Assembly (NCBI RefSeq): GCF_000430765.1
Contig: NZ_AUMQ01000033.1
Coordinates: 1 to 64,000, forward strand
Direction: 5' to 3'
DNA: 64,000 bases
Source of the DNA: Peribacillus kribbensis DSM 17871
GTDB taxonomy: Bacteria; Bacillota; Bacilli; Bacillales; DSM-1321
Shown: in pieces, positions 50,830-59,786 of the stretch
Numbering within the stretch: the first letter of the stretch is position 1
Layout of the letters: each line of letters opens with the position of its first letter
Notes under the pieces: generated by a model
What the model was told of the DNA's origin: nothing
What the model saw: the letters and a program-made list of their open reading frames with translations, nothing else
The model's database searches: none
Position numbers and translations under genes: made by a program

Positions 50830-51429
50830 ATGATTCAACTGAAAAAGAAAGGTGAATCCATCAATTTAACAAAAAAAGATACATCATCCATCGGCGAAAT
50901 CCTGGTTAATTTAAACTGGAATCAAAAGACTTCAGGCGGGTTCTTCTCCAAACTTCTGGGACCGAAGAATGCGGATCTTGATCTGGGCTGCCTGTATGAG
51001 CTGAAGAACGGGCAAAAGGGCTGTGTCCAGGCGCTGGGCAATGCATTCGGAAGCCTCGGGGGCGCTCCATATATCCAGCTTGACCACGACGACCGGACCG
51101 GTGCCTCCGCTGGAGGGGAGAACCTCCGCATCAACGGCGACCGCATCAGGGATATCAAAAGAATCCTAGTTTATACCTTTATCTACGAAGGAGCCGCTAA
51201 CTGGTCGGAGGTCGACGGGGTGGTCACACTGACCTATAAGAACGGTGAAGACATTGTCGTCAAAATGGATGAACACCGCAACGGGAAAAACATGTGTGCC
51301 ATTGCCATGATTGAAAATGTGAAGGACCAGACCTTCAATATTAAAAGACTCGTAGAATACCATAATGGACACGAAATGATGGACCGTGCCTATGGCTGGG
51401 GAATGAAGTGGAAGCCAGGCAGGAAGTAA
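50830..51429 (+). CDS. TerD-family protein (TerA-like stress/tellurium resistance)
   Basis: 199 residues from the ATG at 50830 (GGCAGGTG upstream). The TerD-domain calcium-binding pattern is present: NLNWNQ, ADLDLGCLYELKNGQKGCVQ, and LDHDDRTGASAGGENLRIN with conserved acidic residues. The C-terminal YHNGHEMMDRAYGWGMKWKP is typical of the TerA-like members. The family is linked to tellurite, envelope and phage stress. No other ter genes are near, which is common for isolated Bacillus copies. Confidence 0.85.
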   Translation: MIQLKKKGESINLTKKDTSSIGEILVNLNWNQKTSGGFFSKLLGPKNADLDLGCLYELKNGQKGCVQALGNAFGSLGGAPYIQLDHDDRTGASAGGENLRINGDRIRDIKRILVYTFIYEGAANWSEVDGVVTLTYKNGEDIVVKMDEHRNGKNMCAIAMIENVKDQTFNIKRLVEYHNGHEMMDRAYGWGMKWKPGRK

Positions 51430-51652
51430 TGAGGGAAGTCTGGGCGGATGCTCGGACTATTTTTTTTGCTCCTCATATTCTTCCACAAAGCACATAAACC
51501 AATATCCCATTTCATCATGTCTGCAGATGGCGTTCCTTGTTTTCATGCTGCCGTCTCCATTTATATGAAACGCAGCCACTCTTTGGAAGTCATCCTCTCG
51601 ATCACAATAACGGTATACTTAGAACATTAGACCCCTGGCTCTGATTCTTCTT

Positions 51653-52075
51653 TTATATCATTTCATTCAATAGATGAATTTTATCTTCTGATTCTATGTA
51701 TTGAATGCCAATCACATTATGAGGAATGTATCCCTCTTCGGTCTCTGAAAATAACTTTTCAATTGTATCCTCAGCCTTATTCGGCTGAGCTTCTCTTTCC
51801 AAATGGAGAGCGAGATAGTCATAGTACTCCCTATTTCTCCGCTGATCCCACTTCCAAAGAGCTAGATCCATTGGCCTCGAACGTCCTCTTGCTTTGTCGA
51901 GCTTAGAGTCCTCGATAAACGCATCAAATCCGAGCATCTCTCCAAGATTGGCAAAATACTCGATTTCCCTTCTGGTGAACATGGAAATATTATGGTCTTT
52001 AGATAAATTCAATCTACGGTAGTTGCGGACATAGCCTTCGAAAAATTGCATTAAATCTAGATTGTGCTTTTCCAT
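51653..52075 (-). CDS. Hypothetical protein
   Basis: 140 residues, soluble and helical, with MEKHNLDLMQFFEGYVRNYR at the start and a tryptophan-rich middle (SRPMDLALWKWDQRRNREYY, DYLALHLEREAQ). The end EEGYIPHNVIGIQYIESEDK looks like an alpha/beta element. I do not recognise the family. It is monocistronic; repeat copy 3 lies just upstream of its start. Confidence 0.65.
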   Translation of the reverse strand: MEKHNLDLMQFFEGYVRNYRRLNLSKDHNISMFTRREIEYFANLGEMLGFDAFIEDSKLDKARGRSRPMDLALWKWDQRRNREYYDYLALHLEREAQPNKAEDTIEKLFSETEEGYIPHNVIGIQYIESEDKIHLLNEMI

Positions 52076-52211
52076 CTAGTACTCCCCTATACATTTATTC
52101 TATCTGCCTTTAATAATACGGTTAGTTGGTAAATCATTGAATTATATCGCTGTTTATCAATTGTGCCACTATTTGGTTTACTAGTAAACCAAATATAAGG
52201 ACGGAGGTCCC

Positions 52212-52402
52212 ACAATAGAGGGAGAAATTCCCTTTAATTCTTTTTTATCATTAAAAAGGGCTTAAATAACGGGAGAAATTACCGCTATGGACTCAAAAAA
52301 TCCAAAAATGAGGGGTTTTTCTTTGCATAACGGTAAATTCTCCCCTTAAATTCAGCGAAATTAGCTCCATTCTGAAAATAACGGTAAATCCTCCCCTTAT
52401 TT
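52212..52402. repeat. Long intergenic repeat, copy 3 (diverged)
   Basis: Word starts at 52220, 52271, 52312, 52332 and 52383 give steps 51, 41, 20 and 51, the same grid as copies 1 and 2, although the overall sequence has diverged more (AGAGGGAGAAATTCCCTTTA, CGGGAGAAATTACCGCTATG, AACGGTAAATTCTCCCCTTA). It lies between two minus-strand genes. Confidence 0.75.
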
Positions 52403-52454
52403 TTCGTGGTTACTAAATGAAGGACCTCTTGCTCCTAATGATGCCATCTAACAA

Positions 52455-52484
52455 AGAAACCCGCCAACCATGGCGGGTTTCCAC
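52455..52484 (-). terminator. Terminator of the sugar ABC transporter operon
   Basis: GAAACCCGCCA-tggt-TGGCGGGTTTC followed by TTTG on the minus strand. Confidence 0.85.
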
Positions 52485-52499
52485 ACCCAAATCGGCTGG

Positions 52500-53327
52500 C
52501 TATTTCACCCCGGCCGATTGGTTGTTTTCTGTAATAAAGTATTTATTAAGCAGGATATAGATAATAAGAATCGGGATGATGGAGATGATGGCACCCGCCA
52601 TGATCACATCCCATTGGGTCGCGTTCCGGAATTGTTTGGAGACGGCGTTTAACCCTTGTGTCAGCATGTATTTATCTGGACTCGAGATGAACAGCAATGG
52701 TTTCATGAATTCGTTCCAGACTCCCATGAACATGAAAACAGATTGTGTGGCGATGGCGGCCTTTGCGTTTGGGAGCACCACTCTGAAAAAGGTTCCAAAG
52801 CGGCTCAGGCCGTCCATGGTCGCCGCCTCTTCAACGTCTCTTGGGAAATTGATGAAGAACTGCCTCATCATAAAGATATACGCGATATTGATCATCGTTG
52901 TAAAAATCAATGACCACTGAGAATCCACCAGGCCAAGCTTGGAAATGACGATATAAAGCGGAATCATGGTTACCTGTGAGGGAATCATGATCAGCATGAG
53001 CAGAAAGCTGAAGATCACTTTACGTCCTTTAAAGTCGATCCGTGCAAGAGAATAGCCGGCCATCGTATTGAAAAGAACGTTAAAGATGGTCGTTACTAAA
53101 GCCACAAAAAGCGAGTTTTTGATCCACAAAGGAAATTGAGAATCAAAAATCGTCTGATACCCCTTAAGACTCCATTCCTTCGGGAAGAAGCTTCCTCCCG
53201 CAGAAATCTCGGCAGTCGTTTTAAAGGAAGTCAAAATGCTCCATAGAAAAGGCGCCAGTGTAAGCAGGCAGTAGCCAACTAGGAAGATATATACAAAGAT
53301 TTTTAAGGATTTATAGTTTGTTTTCAT
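52500..53327 (-). CDS. Carbohydrate ABC transporter permease (MalG type)
   Basis: 275 residues from the ATG at 53327; an in-frame GTG overlaps the upstream stop. Six membrane helices, with the EAA loop EEAATMDGLSRFGTFFRVVL that docks onto the ATPase. The N-terminal TLAPFLWSILTSFKTTAEIS is typical of the CUT1 family. It forms a heterodimer with the upstream permease. No ATPase gene is in the operon, so it must share a general MsmK/MsmX-type ATPase encoded elsewhere. Confidence 0.92.
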   Translation of the reverse strand: MKTNYKSLKIFVYIFLVGYCLLTLAPFLWSILTSFKTTAEISAGGSFFPKEWSLKGYQTIFDSQFPLWIKNSLFVALVTTIFNVLFNTMAGYSLARIDFKGRKVIFSFLLMLIMIPSQVTMIPLYIVISKLGLVDSQWSLIFTTMINIAYIFMMRQFFINFPRDVEEAATMDGLSRFGTFFRVVLPNAKAAIATQSVFMFMGVWNEFMKPLLFISSPDKYMLTQGLNAVSKQFRNATQWDVIMAGAIISIIPILIIYILLNKYFITENNQSAGVK

Positions 53328-53332
53328 TATGA

Positions 53333-54214
53333 TCACCCATTTACTTCATCGGCTTTCAGCCATTTATTGACGATATACGTCACAATAAAGATAATTGCTC
53401 CCAGGATGAAGGCAAGTGCCGTTGCCCTTCCCATATCATTGCTGTTGAAGGCAAGCTGATAAATATACAGGGAGAACGTAAGGGTCGAATTCTGCGGTCC
53501 GCCTGTGCCATCGGAGATGATAAAGGCCTGGTCAAAAATTTGGAAACAGCCGACGAGTCCCATCGTCACCACATAAAAGGTAATCGGCATCAGCTGCGGA
53601 ACGGTGACATTCATGAATTTCCGGAATGCATTGGCTCCGTCGAGGGAAGCCGCTTCATAGAGACTTTCCGGAATATCCTGCAGCCCTGATAGAAAGACTG
53701 TCATGAAATGCGGTACCGTAGAGAAAATATTCATCATCATGATGACGCTCAATGCCAAATCGGGATTATTCAAAAAGGCAATTCGTACACCAAACACCTG
53801 ATCAATGAGATTTACCATGACACCATTGTTATTAAACAGCCACATAAAAATGAGAGTCATAGCCGAGGAAGATGTCAGGGTCGGGATGAACATGATGGTG
53901 AGAAAGGCCCGGTTGAACTTGACCTTGCTGTTAAGCAGTGCAGCAAGCACCATCGCCACGATGGTCTGGATTGGCACAACGAACAGTACATAGCGGAATG
54001 TATTTCTGCAGGAAGCCCAGAATTTCGGGTCATCCAACAGTTTAGCAAAGTTGTTTAATCCAATGAATGTCCTTGCACCAGAAAGCAAATCCACTTTAAA
54101 AAACATCATAAAAAATGCATAGGCGATTGGAATCAGGGTAAACACCAGGATCACCAGCATGGCTGGCAGTAAAAAGGAATAGCCTTGTATATTTTGCAGA
54201 CGCTTGCTGCCCAT
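53333..54214 (-). CDS. Carbohydrate ABC transporter permease (MalF type)
   Basis: 293 residues, six membrane helices. The EAA loop is YEAASLDGANAFRKFMNVTV, and SFLLPAMLVILVFTLIPIAY is the usual CUT1 first helix. Pairs with the MalG-type permease, overlapping it by a few bases. Expected to transport an oligosaccharide or glycoside together with the lipoprotein at 54281. Confidence 0.92.
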   Translation of the reverse strand: MGSKRLQNIQGYSFLLPAMLVILVFTLIPIAYAFFMMFFKVDLLSGARTFIGLNNFAKLLDDPKFWASCRNTFRYVLFVVPIQTIVAMVLAALLNSKVKFNRAFLTIMFIPTLTSSSAMTLIFMWLFNNNGVMVNLIDQVFGVRIAFLNNPDLALSVIMMMNIFSTVPHFMTVFLSGLQDIPESLYEAASLDGANAFRKFMNVTVPQLMPITFYVVTMGLVGCFQIFDQAFIISDGTGGPQNSTLTFSLYIYQLAFNSNDMGRATALAFILGAIIFIVTYIVNKWLKADEVNG

Positions 54215-54237
54215 TTTATCTTCACCTCAATATAAGA

Positions 54238-54278
54238 AGAGAAAGAGGCTTAACACTCCTGCAGCCTCTCTCTCCACG
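54238..54278 (-). terminator. Intercistronic hairpin between binding-protein and permease genes
   Basis: AGAGAGAGGCT-gcaggagtgtta-AGCCTCTTTCTCT, followed by a pyrimidine tract. Such hairpins give more binding protein than permease by partial termination or by protecting the upstream message. Confidence 0.6.
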
Positions 54279-54280
54279 TC

Positions 54281-55531
54281 CTATTCTTGCCTTGCTATTT
54301 CGTCATTCGCTTCTTTTTCTGCATCCTTCATGGCTTTTTCTACAGATTTATCTCCATTGAACGCTGCAAGAAGCTGGTTATCAAAGGCCTGGGAAATGGT
54401 CGGCAGGTTGACGCCGGATGACCATACCGTTCCATATGCAGCACCATTCGCATGCGCGCTTAACACTGGATCCTGGTCAATTTTCATTTCCTTCGTTACA
54501 GATTGGCGGGTAGGAAGTGTTCCGGACATTTCGCTCCATTGCTTCTGCCCTTTGCCTGTCATATAGTTGACAAAATCCACTGCGCCTTTCTTGTTGTCCG
54601 TATCCTTTGCCACTGCATAGCCTACGTTAAAGGTCATCGTCTCTTTTTTTCCATTCACTGTCGGAGCAGGAAGCACATCATATTTCACATCCGGATATTC
54701 CTGCTTAAGTGCGCTCAGCACCCAGTTTCCTTCAATCATCATGACTGCCTTGTTTGTTCCAAAAGCAGCTCCGGCAGAATCAATTCCCATATCAATTTTC
54801 GGGTTTTTCAGATATCCTGCCTTCTGGCCGTCAACAAGGGATTTCATATAGTCGATTGCTTTCTGATTGGAAGTAAAGTCTGCTTTTCCTTTGTCTGTTA
54901 CCGGGTTCAATCCGCTTGCAATCAGGGAGCTCAGATTCCGTGCCAGCGTGTTGTCAAAGATCATTGCCGCCTGGTCTTTGGAAAGCTTAGTTTGGAGCTC
55001 CTTCGAGAATTTCACAAGACCTTCCCAATCCGCAGGAATGTCTTCCACTTTATAGCCGGCTTTTTCAAGCAAGCCCTTATTCACATATAGGGCAAGCGTA
55101 GAATAATCCTTAGGCGCTGCATATAATTTGCCGCCTTTATCCTTGAAGGAATCCAGAAGCGGCTGATAAAAATCGTCTTGATTCTTGATGTCTTTGGATA
55201 GATCCGCTAAAACGCCGCTCTTGATGAACTTAGGCGCAGCATATGATTCCAGATAGAACACATCCGGAGCATTCTTCGCTGCAAATCTGGATGTTAATGC
55301 ATCCTGGAAGTTGTCCTGGATCACTTCGATTTTCACATCTTTGCCTGATTCTTTTTCATAGCTGGCAACCGTCGCTTCAAGCGCTTTTGATTCAGATGGT
55401 GAAGATCCCCATACAGCCAGTGTGATTGGATCCTTATTGGATGAGGACTTTCCAGCCTTTTCACTATTACTGCATGCTGTGGCTCCTACTAGAATTGAGG
55501 CTGCCGCCAGAATAGCTGCGAATTTTTTCAT
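54281..55531 (-). CDS. Sugar ABC transporter substrate-binding lipoprotein
   Basis: 416 residues, AGGAGG 7 nt before the ATG. The lipoprotein signal is KKFAAILAAASILVGATACS with the lipid-modified Cys20. The mature part is a family 1 solute-binding protein: ITLAVWGSSPSESKALEATV, YKVEDIPADWEGLVKFSKEL, AAFGTNKAVMMIEGNWVLSA and the PTRQSVTKEM loop. It binds the sugar outside the cell. Most highly expressed member of the operon if the hairpin at 54238 acts as expected. Confidence 0.93.
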   Translation of the reverse strand: MKKFAAILAAASILVGATACSNSEKAGKSSSNKDPITLAVWGSSPSESKALEATVASYEKESGKDVKIEVIQDNFQDALTSRFAAKNAPDVFYLESYAAPKFIKSGVLADLSKDIKNQDDFYQPLLDSFKDKGGKLYAAPKDYSTLALYVNKGLLEKAGYKVEDIPADWEGLVKFSKELQTKLSKDQAAMIFDNTLARNLSSLIASGLNPVTDKGKADFTSNQKAIDYMKSLVDGQKAGYLKNPKIDMGIDSAGAAFGTNKAVMMIEGNWVLSALKQEYPDVKYDVLPAPTVNGKKETMTFNVGYAVAKDTDNKKGAVDFVNYMTGKGQKQWSEMSGTLPTRQSVTKEMKIDQDPVLSAHANGAAYGTVWSSGVNLPTISQAFDNQLLAAFNGDKSVEKAMKDAEKEANDEIARQE

Positions 55532-55569
55532 GAATATTTCCTCCTAAAAATTAATTTTAAAATGATGGA

Positions 55570-57666
55570 TTACTGAATAATCAATTCATAGCCTGTCGTA
55601 TTTTCAAGCACCTTCACATCAAAGCTGTCATGGGTACGGGTTACGGAAAGAGATAGCTTGCCCTCGCCAGCCTGTATGTTCTTGACAGTCAAAACGTTCA
55701 TTTGATCCAGCAGCTTTGGCGCCAGCAGAATCTTCTTGCCAAAGCTGTCCGGGAATAATCCCAGCATTGACTGGATGAACACAAGCGGTGTGCCTGCAGC
55801 CCATGCCTGCGGCGAGCATGCGACCGGATATTTTACTGCTTTTCCGATTGTTTGATCGTATCCGCAGAATAATTCCGGCAGACGGTCGTATTCAAAGAAT
55901 GAACCTGCGCGGATCAGTCCTTCAATCACGGTGTTGGCTGATTGCTGGCGGCCCAGCTTGCTCATCCCAAGCAGGGTCATGCTGTTGTCATGCGGCCAGA
56001 TGCTTCCATCATGATAGCTCATCGGATTATAGCCTGCTTCTCCTTCACCCATCGTGCGGATGCCGTAGCCGGAAAACATTTTTGGCGACAGCAGCGTATC
56101 AATCACAGCCCCCGCTCTGTCTTCATTCAGCATTCCAGTCATAAGAAGATGACCCGGATTGGATGTGATCGTCCCGACCTGGGCTTTGTTCTCGTCCAGG
56201 GCAATCGCATAAAAATTCACATCGTCCATCCAAAATTCTTCTTCGAAACGAGCCTTTAATGCCTGAGCCTGCTGACGGAGTCCGGCTGCCTGCTCTTCCT
56301 TCCCGAGATGTTCAAAGACAGAGGCGATGCCCATCTTCGCCTGGTAGACATACCCTTGCACTTCAGACAGCGCAATCGGCGTTTTGGCATAATCCCCATT
56401 TCGGTGGACCACGGAATCACCGGAATCCTTCCAGCCCTGGTTGGCAATTCCCTTGCTGGACTCCTGATGATATTCAATAAAAAGGTCGCCATCCCGATCG
56501 CCATACTGATCAATCCATGTCAGTGCTGCATCGATATTGCTCTCAAGCTGCTGGGCCAGGTTTAAATCGCCGGTCCATTTTATATACTCCGTGAGCAGCA
56601 TCAGAAACAGCGGAGTCGCATCGATGGTTCCATAATACGGTGTAAACGGAATCTGATTGGTTGCCGCAAGCTCTCCGTAACGGATCTCATGCATGATTTT
56701 TCCGGGCTGCTCATCGCGCCAGGGATCCACATTCTGCCCCTGATTATTTGCCATCGTCAGCAATGTTCCTTTTGCAACTTCAGGACTGAAAGCAAGCATT
56801 TGAAGTGCGGCAATCAAGCTGTCCCGGCCAAACGGAACACCGAACCATGGGAGCCCCGCTACCGGGAATTTCCCGTAGCCAACATCTGTCAGCAGGACCC
56901 GCAGATCCCCGATTCCGCGGTCCACGAGCCTCTGTAAAGGCTCATAATCGGTCTCTACTTTTGAAATTTTCTGCTCCCAGTCCTTATAAGAAGCCTTCAA
57001 TTTTTCCATGGCTTCATCTCTTGGAGCAGGCGTTCCCCATTCTGCCTCGCCGATGCGGGGAGCGATCATCAAGGTAACTTCCTGCTCCTCCCCATGCTTC
57101 AGGTCAAATTCAAAGGCAATATCTCCATTTTCTGAAACACTTTTAGCTTCTGTATCCCATGACACAAGAGTGGCTCTCTCTGTGCTGTCGCTGCCCTTAT
57201 AATGGTAGGTCAGGGAATTTCCTTCGATGTTCTGCCCGGTGCGTGTTCCCACATCGCCACTTTGAAAACCGCGGACGATGAACATGTCGGTAAAATCCAC
57301 ATCCGTATGTACACTCAGTTCAAACTGAACTCTCTTTGGAAAATAATTTTTCGCTTTAATCGTCTCATACAGAACATCATCGTAAATAAAACGCTTACGT
57401 TCAACCTCGACAGATTCCCGCCATAAAATCAGCTCTCCGTCTTTTTCCTGATGAGGGTTCGTCAGCAAAATCCTTGCCATATAATTGTCTGCAGCATCTG
57501 ATGATAAAAGAATCAATTCCTCTCCATTGATCCGGACATCCAGCTTGCTCAAAAAACGTGTATCCTTGGTATACAACCCTAGCCCATAAGGATGGTTTTC
57601 GGGAATATTCCCCTTCTCATCCGTCAGTAAAAATAAATCGTTCTCTTTAATCACTCGATAATCCAT
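55570..57666 (-). CDS. Amylo-alpha-1,6-glucosidase-like glycoside hydrolase (glycogen-debranching type)
   Basis: 698 residues from the ATG at 57666, with AGGAGG 6 nt before; the longer frame has no such site. The N-terminal domain (about 1-200: DYRVIKENDLFLLTDEKGNI, DTRFLSKLDVRINGEEL) is the GDE N-terminal beta domain. The C-terminal (alpha/alpha)6 barrel has LPWFGVPFGRDSLIAALQML, PYYGTIDATPLFLMLLTEY, NQGWKDSGDSVVHRNG and SYHDGSIWPHDNSMTLLGM, which hold the acidic catalytic residues of this GH family. It has no signal peptide, so it acts on sugars after import by the ABC transporter. Substrate unknown (branched maltodextrin or a glucosyl conjugate). Confidence 0.88.
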   Translation of the reverse strand: MDYRVIKENDLFLLTDEKGNIPENHPYGLGLYTKDTRFLSKLDVRINGEELILLSSDAADNYMARILLTNPHQEKDGELILWRESVEVERKRFIYDDVLYETIKAKNYFPKRVQFELSVHTDVDFTDMFIVRGFQSGDVGTRTGQNIEGNSLTYHYKGSDSTERATLVSWDTEAKSVSENGDIAFEFDLKHGEEQEVTLMIAPRIGEAEWGTPAPRDEAMEKLKASYKDWEQKISKVETDYEPLQRLVDRGIGDLRVLLTDVGYGKFPVAGLPWFGVPFGRDSLIAALQMLAFSPEVAKGTLLTMANNQGQNVDPWRDEQPGKIMHEIRYGELAATNQIPFTPYYGTIDATPLFLMLLTEYIKWTGDLNLAQQLESNIDAALTWIDQYGDRDGDLFIEYHQESSKGIANQGWKDSGDSVVHRNGDYAKTPIALSEVQGYVYQAKMGIASVFEHLGKEEQAAGLRQQAQALKARFEEEFWMDDVNFYAIALDENKAQVGTITSNPGHLLMTGMLNEDRAGAVIDTLLSPKMFSGYGIRTMGEGEAGYNPMSYHDGSIWPHDNSMTLLGMSKLGRQQSANTVIEGLIRAGSFFEYDRLPELFCGYDQTIGKAVKYPVACSPQAWAAGTPLVFIQSMLGLFPDSFGKKILLAPKLLDQMNVLTVKNIQAGEGKLSLSVTRTHDSFDVKVLENTTGYELIIQ

Positions 57667-57700
57667 GGTCTTCCTCCTAGTCATAACACGATGCTTTTTC

Positions 57701-57714
57701 CCGAAACGTTTCGG
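57701..57714. promoter_or_regulatory. LacI-type operator before the glucosidase gene
   Basis: CCGAAACGTTTCGG is a perfect 14-bp palindrome with the central CG of LacI-family sites. It lies 35 bp upstream of the glucosidase start codon and just after the lacI-type gene. Confidence 0.75.
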
Positions 57715-57773
57715 ATTTAGGGGATAAACCGTCCTCTTTTGAGAGCTCACGGTTTATATCCGTCATCCCATTC

Positions 57774-58790
57774 TTACTTTTTTCCTGTTGTTTCCCGGAT
57801 GGCGATTTCTGTATCCAGAATACAAGCACGGGATTGTGTTTTTTCCTCCAGCATATCAATCAAAAGATTGGCAGATTGATAGCCAAGCTGGTAAATGTTT
57901 TGGGCGACTGTGGTTAAAGCCGGATGCGTGTAGGACGCCAATAAAATATCATCATATCCCATCACTGAAAGCTCTGTCGGAATGTCAATGTCCAATTCCT
58001 TAGCTGCCTTCATGACTCCCAGCGCCATTAAGTCGCTCGCGCAGAAGATTGCTGAAATGTCAGGATGCTGAGTCAATAATTTGACCGCCTCTTCCTGTGC
58101 CTTTTCTTCAGAAAATCCTCCATCCACAATCCAATCCTTCTTCAATGGCAGTCCGGCTTCTGATAGTGCCTCCGCATACCCTTCTAGTCTCTTGATGCTG
58201 ACATAGGCCCTGTCATGTCCATTCATCATGGCAATATTGGTATGTCCCTGATCGATTAAAAACTGGACGGCTTTTTTGGCTCCAAGGGCATTATCGGTTG
58301 AAACATAGCCGACGGTTTCCGTTTCTATCGGAATATCGATGAGCACACAGGGAATATCACTGTCGATGACTTCCTTTAAATAAGGATCGTCCATCTTAAT
58401 TCCATGAAGAATCGCACCGTCCACACGGCGTTCCCTGCACAGCTGGGAATATGTCTTTTCACGCTGCTTGGTTGTGGTTGTACTGAATAAAACAAGATCA
58501 TAATCACGTTCGGATATGACGTCATTCACTCCAGAGAGAACTTCCAGGGTGAAATTGTCCTTTCTGCTGGCTTCCGTCAATCCCGACACAATGATGCCAA
58601 TCGACTTAGACCTCTTCATAACGAGTCCCCTGGCAAGCGTATTGGGGCTGTAATTCAGCTCCCTGGCAATATCCGAAATTTTCTTCCGCGTTTTTTCATT
58701 CACATCGGAATATCCATTCAACGCCCTGGAAACCGTTGTTACCGATACTCCGGCAGCCTTTGCAATATCCTTGATGGTGACCACAGGCAT
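57774..58790 (-). CDS. LacI family transcriptional regulator of the sugar operon
   Basis: 338 residues. The DNA-binding N-terminus is VTIKDIAKAAGVSVTTVSRA with LNGYSDVNEKTRKKI and the hinge YSPNTLARGLVMKRSKSIGI. The periplasmic-binding-protein-like domain follows, with DIPCVLIDIPIETETVGYVS and ISAIFCASDLMALGVMKAAK. It is the first gene of the divergent-free sugar operon and most likely represses the glucosidase, transporter and itself through the two GAAACGTTT sites. Confidence 0.92.
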   Translation of the reverse strand: MPVVTIKDIAKAAGVSVTTVSRALNGYSDVNEKTRKKISDIARELNYSPNTLARGLVMKRSKSIGIIVSGLTEASRKDNFTLEVLSGVNDVISERDYDLVLFSTTTTKQREKTYSQLCRERRVDGAILHGIKMDDPYLKEVIDSDIPCVLIDIPIETETVGYVSTDNALGAKKAVQFLIDQGHTNIAMMNGHDRAYVSIKRLEGYAEALSEAGLPLKKDWIVDGGFSEEKAQEEAVKLLTQHPDISAIFCASDLMALGVMKAAKELDIDIPTELSVMGYDDILLASYTHPALTTVAQNIYQLGYQSANLLIDMLEEKTQSRACILDTEIAIRETTGKK

Positions 58791-58795
58791 TTCCT

Positions 58796-58809
58796 CCGAA
58801 ACGTTTTGG
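58796..58809. promoter_or_regulatory. LacI-type operator overlapping the lacI ribosome binding region
   Basis: CCGAAACGTTTTGG, the same site as 57701 with one change, is placed 5 bp before the regulator's start codon and includes its GGAGG. Binding here would give autorepression. A weaker cre-like sequence (TGGAAACGATTGCA, two mismatches) follows at 58840-58853. Confidence 0.65.
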
Positions 58810-58931
58810 ATAACTTAATAAATTCATAATAAAACAGAATGGAAACGATTGCAAATAAAATATTAACTCAATATTGTACTCCATCTGAATTAATGCTTCA
58901 CATAAATAAGACTTAATCCCTCACTACTCTT

Positions 58932-59588
58932 TCAGCTTTCATCCACTTTTCCAAATGTAGTGCCATCGGTGTCCATAATGACGATGTTTTTCTGCACCCT
59001 TTTTAAGCCTATTATGATCACTGGATTTCTTTCTTCAGATTTGTTATAGAAGGTTTTGATCAACATCTTTGTTGTATCCCCTTCTTCTTTAACTCTTAAT
59101 ATTTCGATGTTATCCCCTGCCATCTTCCCTCCTAAGGATACTACTACTCCTGGGCGGCCCTCTGACATGGTAAATACTTTATATCCTTTGATAGAGGGAT
59201 CATCTTGCAAGTGCTGAATATAGGAATCTACATCATGATCTTCATTAGTCTTTTCACCAACCATATAATCTACCTCATTGTACTTCTCATAGGCAGCCAC
59301 ACTAAGAACAAGTAATAGAATACCCGTAAACACGACTTTTTTCCACAAGGTGCTTTTCCCGAAGAATGCTAACAAAAGGGCAGTGGTCATCGCCCCCGCA
59401 CCCACTACTCCAAAGGGCATTCCCTCAAATCCACCAATGACCGTGATACTCCAAATAATCATCAGGATGCTGATCAAAAAAACAGCTAACACCCTTTTAA
59501 AATTACTTGTCGATTTTGTAAAAAAATACGTTAATGCGTAAACGAGAAACCCTATAACCAAACCGATTAGATACATAGTGACAAACAA
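58932..59588 (-). CDS. YesK-like membrane protein
   Basis: 218 residues from a TTG at 59588 with AGGAGG 8 nt upstream; the longer frame starts without a site. Four membrane helices in the first 100 residues (VTMYLIGLVIGFLVYALTYF, VLAVFLISILMIIWSITVIG, GFEGMPFGVVGAGAMTTALL, VVFTGILLLVLSVAAYEKY), then a soluble outer or inner domain. The helical part resembles B. subtilis YesK; the C-terminal domain (IQHLQDDPSIKGYKVFTMSE) I do not recognise. Function unknown. Confidence 0.7.
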   Translation of the reverse strand: MFVTMYLIGLVIGFLVYALTYFFTKSTSNFKRVLAVFLISILMIIWSITVIGGFEGMPFGVVGAGAMTTALLLAFFGKSTLWKKVVFTGILLLVLSVAAYEKYNEVDYMVGEKTNEDHDVDSYIQHLQDDPSIKGYKVFTMSEGRPGVVVSLGGKMAGDNIEILRVKEEGDTTKMLIKTFYNKSEERNPVIIIGLKRVQKNIVIMDTDGTTFGKVDES

Positions 59589-59717
59589 GATTTGAACCTC
59601 CTTGACCATCTTATTCACAAAGCGAATTATACCACTTATACCTATAAATGTAATATTATTACTTTATTTGGCAGTGATCGCAAACTTTAACAAGAATAAT
59701 TCCCTTGATTTTTGTGC

Positions 59718-59766
59718 ACAAAAAAAGGGGGTGTTTCAAAAGACTGCGCTTTTGAAACACCCTCAT
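59718..59766 (-). terminator. Terminator after the cheW remnant
   Basis: GGGTGTTTCAAAAG-cgcagt-CTTTTGAAACACCC followed by CCTTTTTTT on the minus strand. It lies 25 bp beyond the stop of the CheW remnant, so it is likely the original cheW terminator. Confidence 0.88.
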
Positions 59767-59786
59767 CTTATAAACTTCTTCTTGTT

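Noticed and set aside
51448-51630. 60-codon frame after the TerD-family gene
   Set aside because: No ribosome binding site and no recognisable protein pattern.
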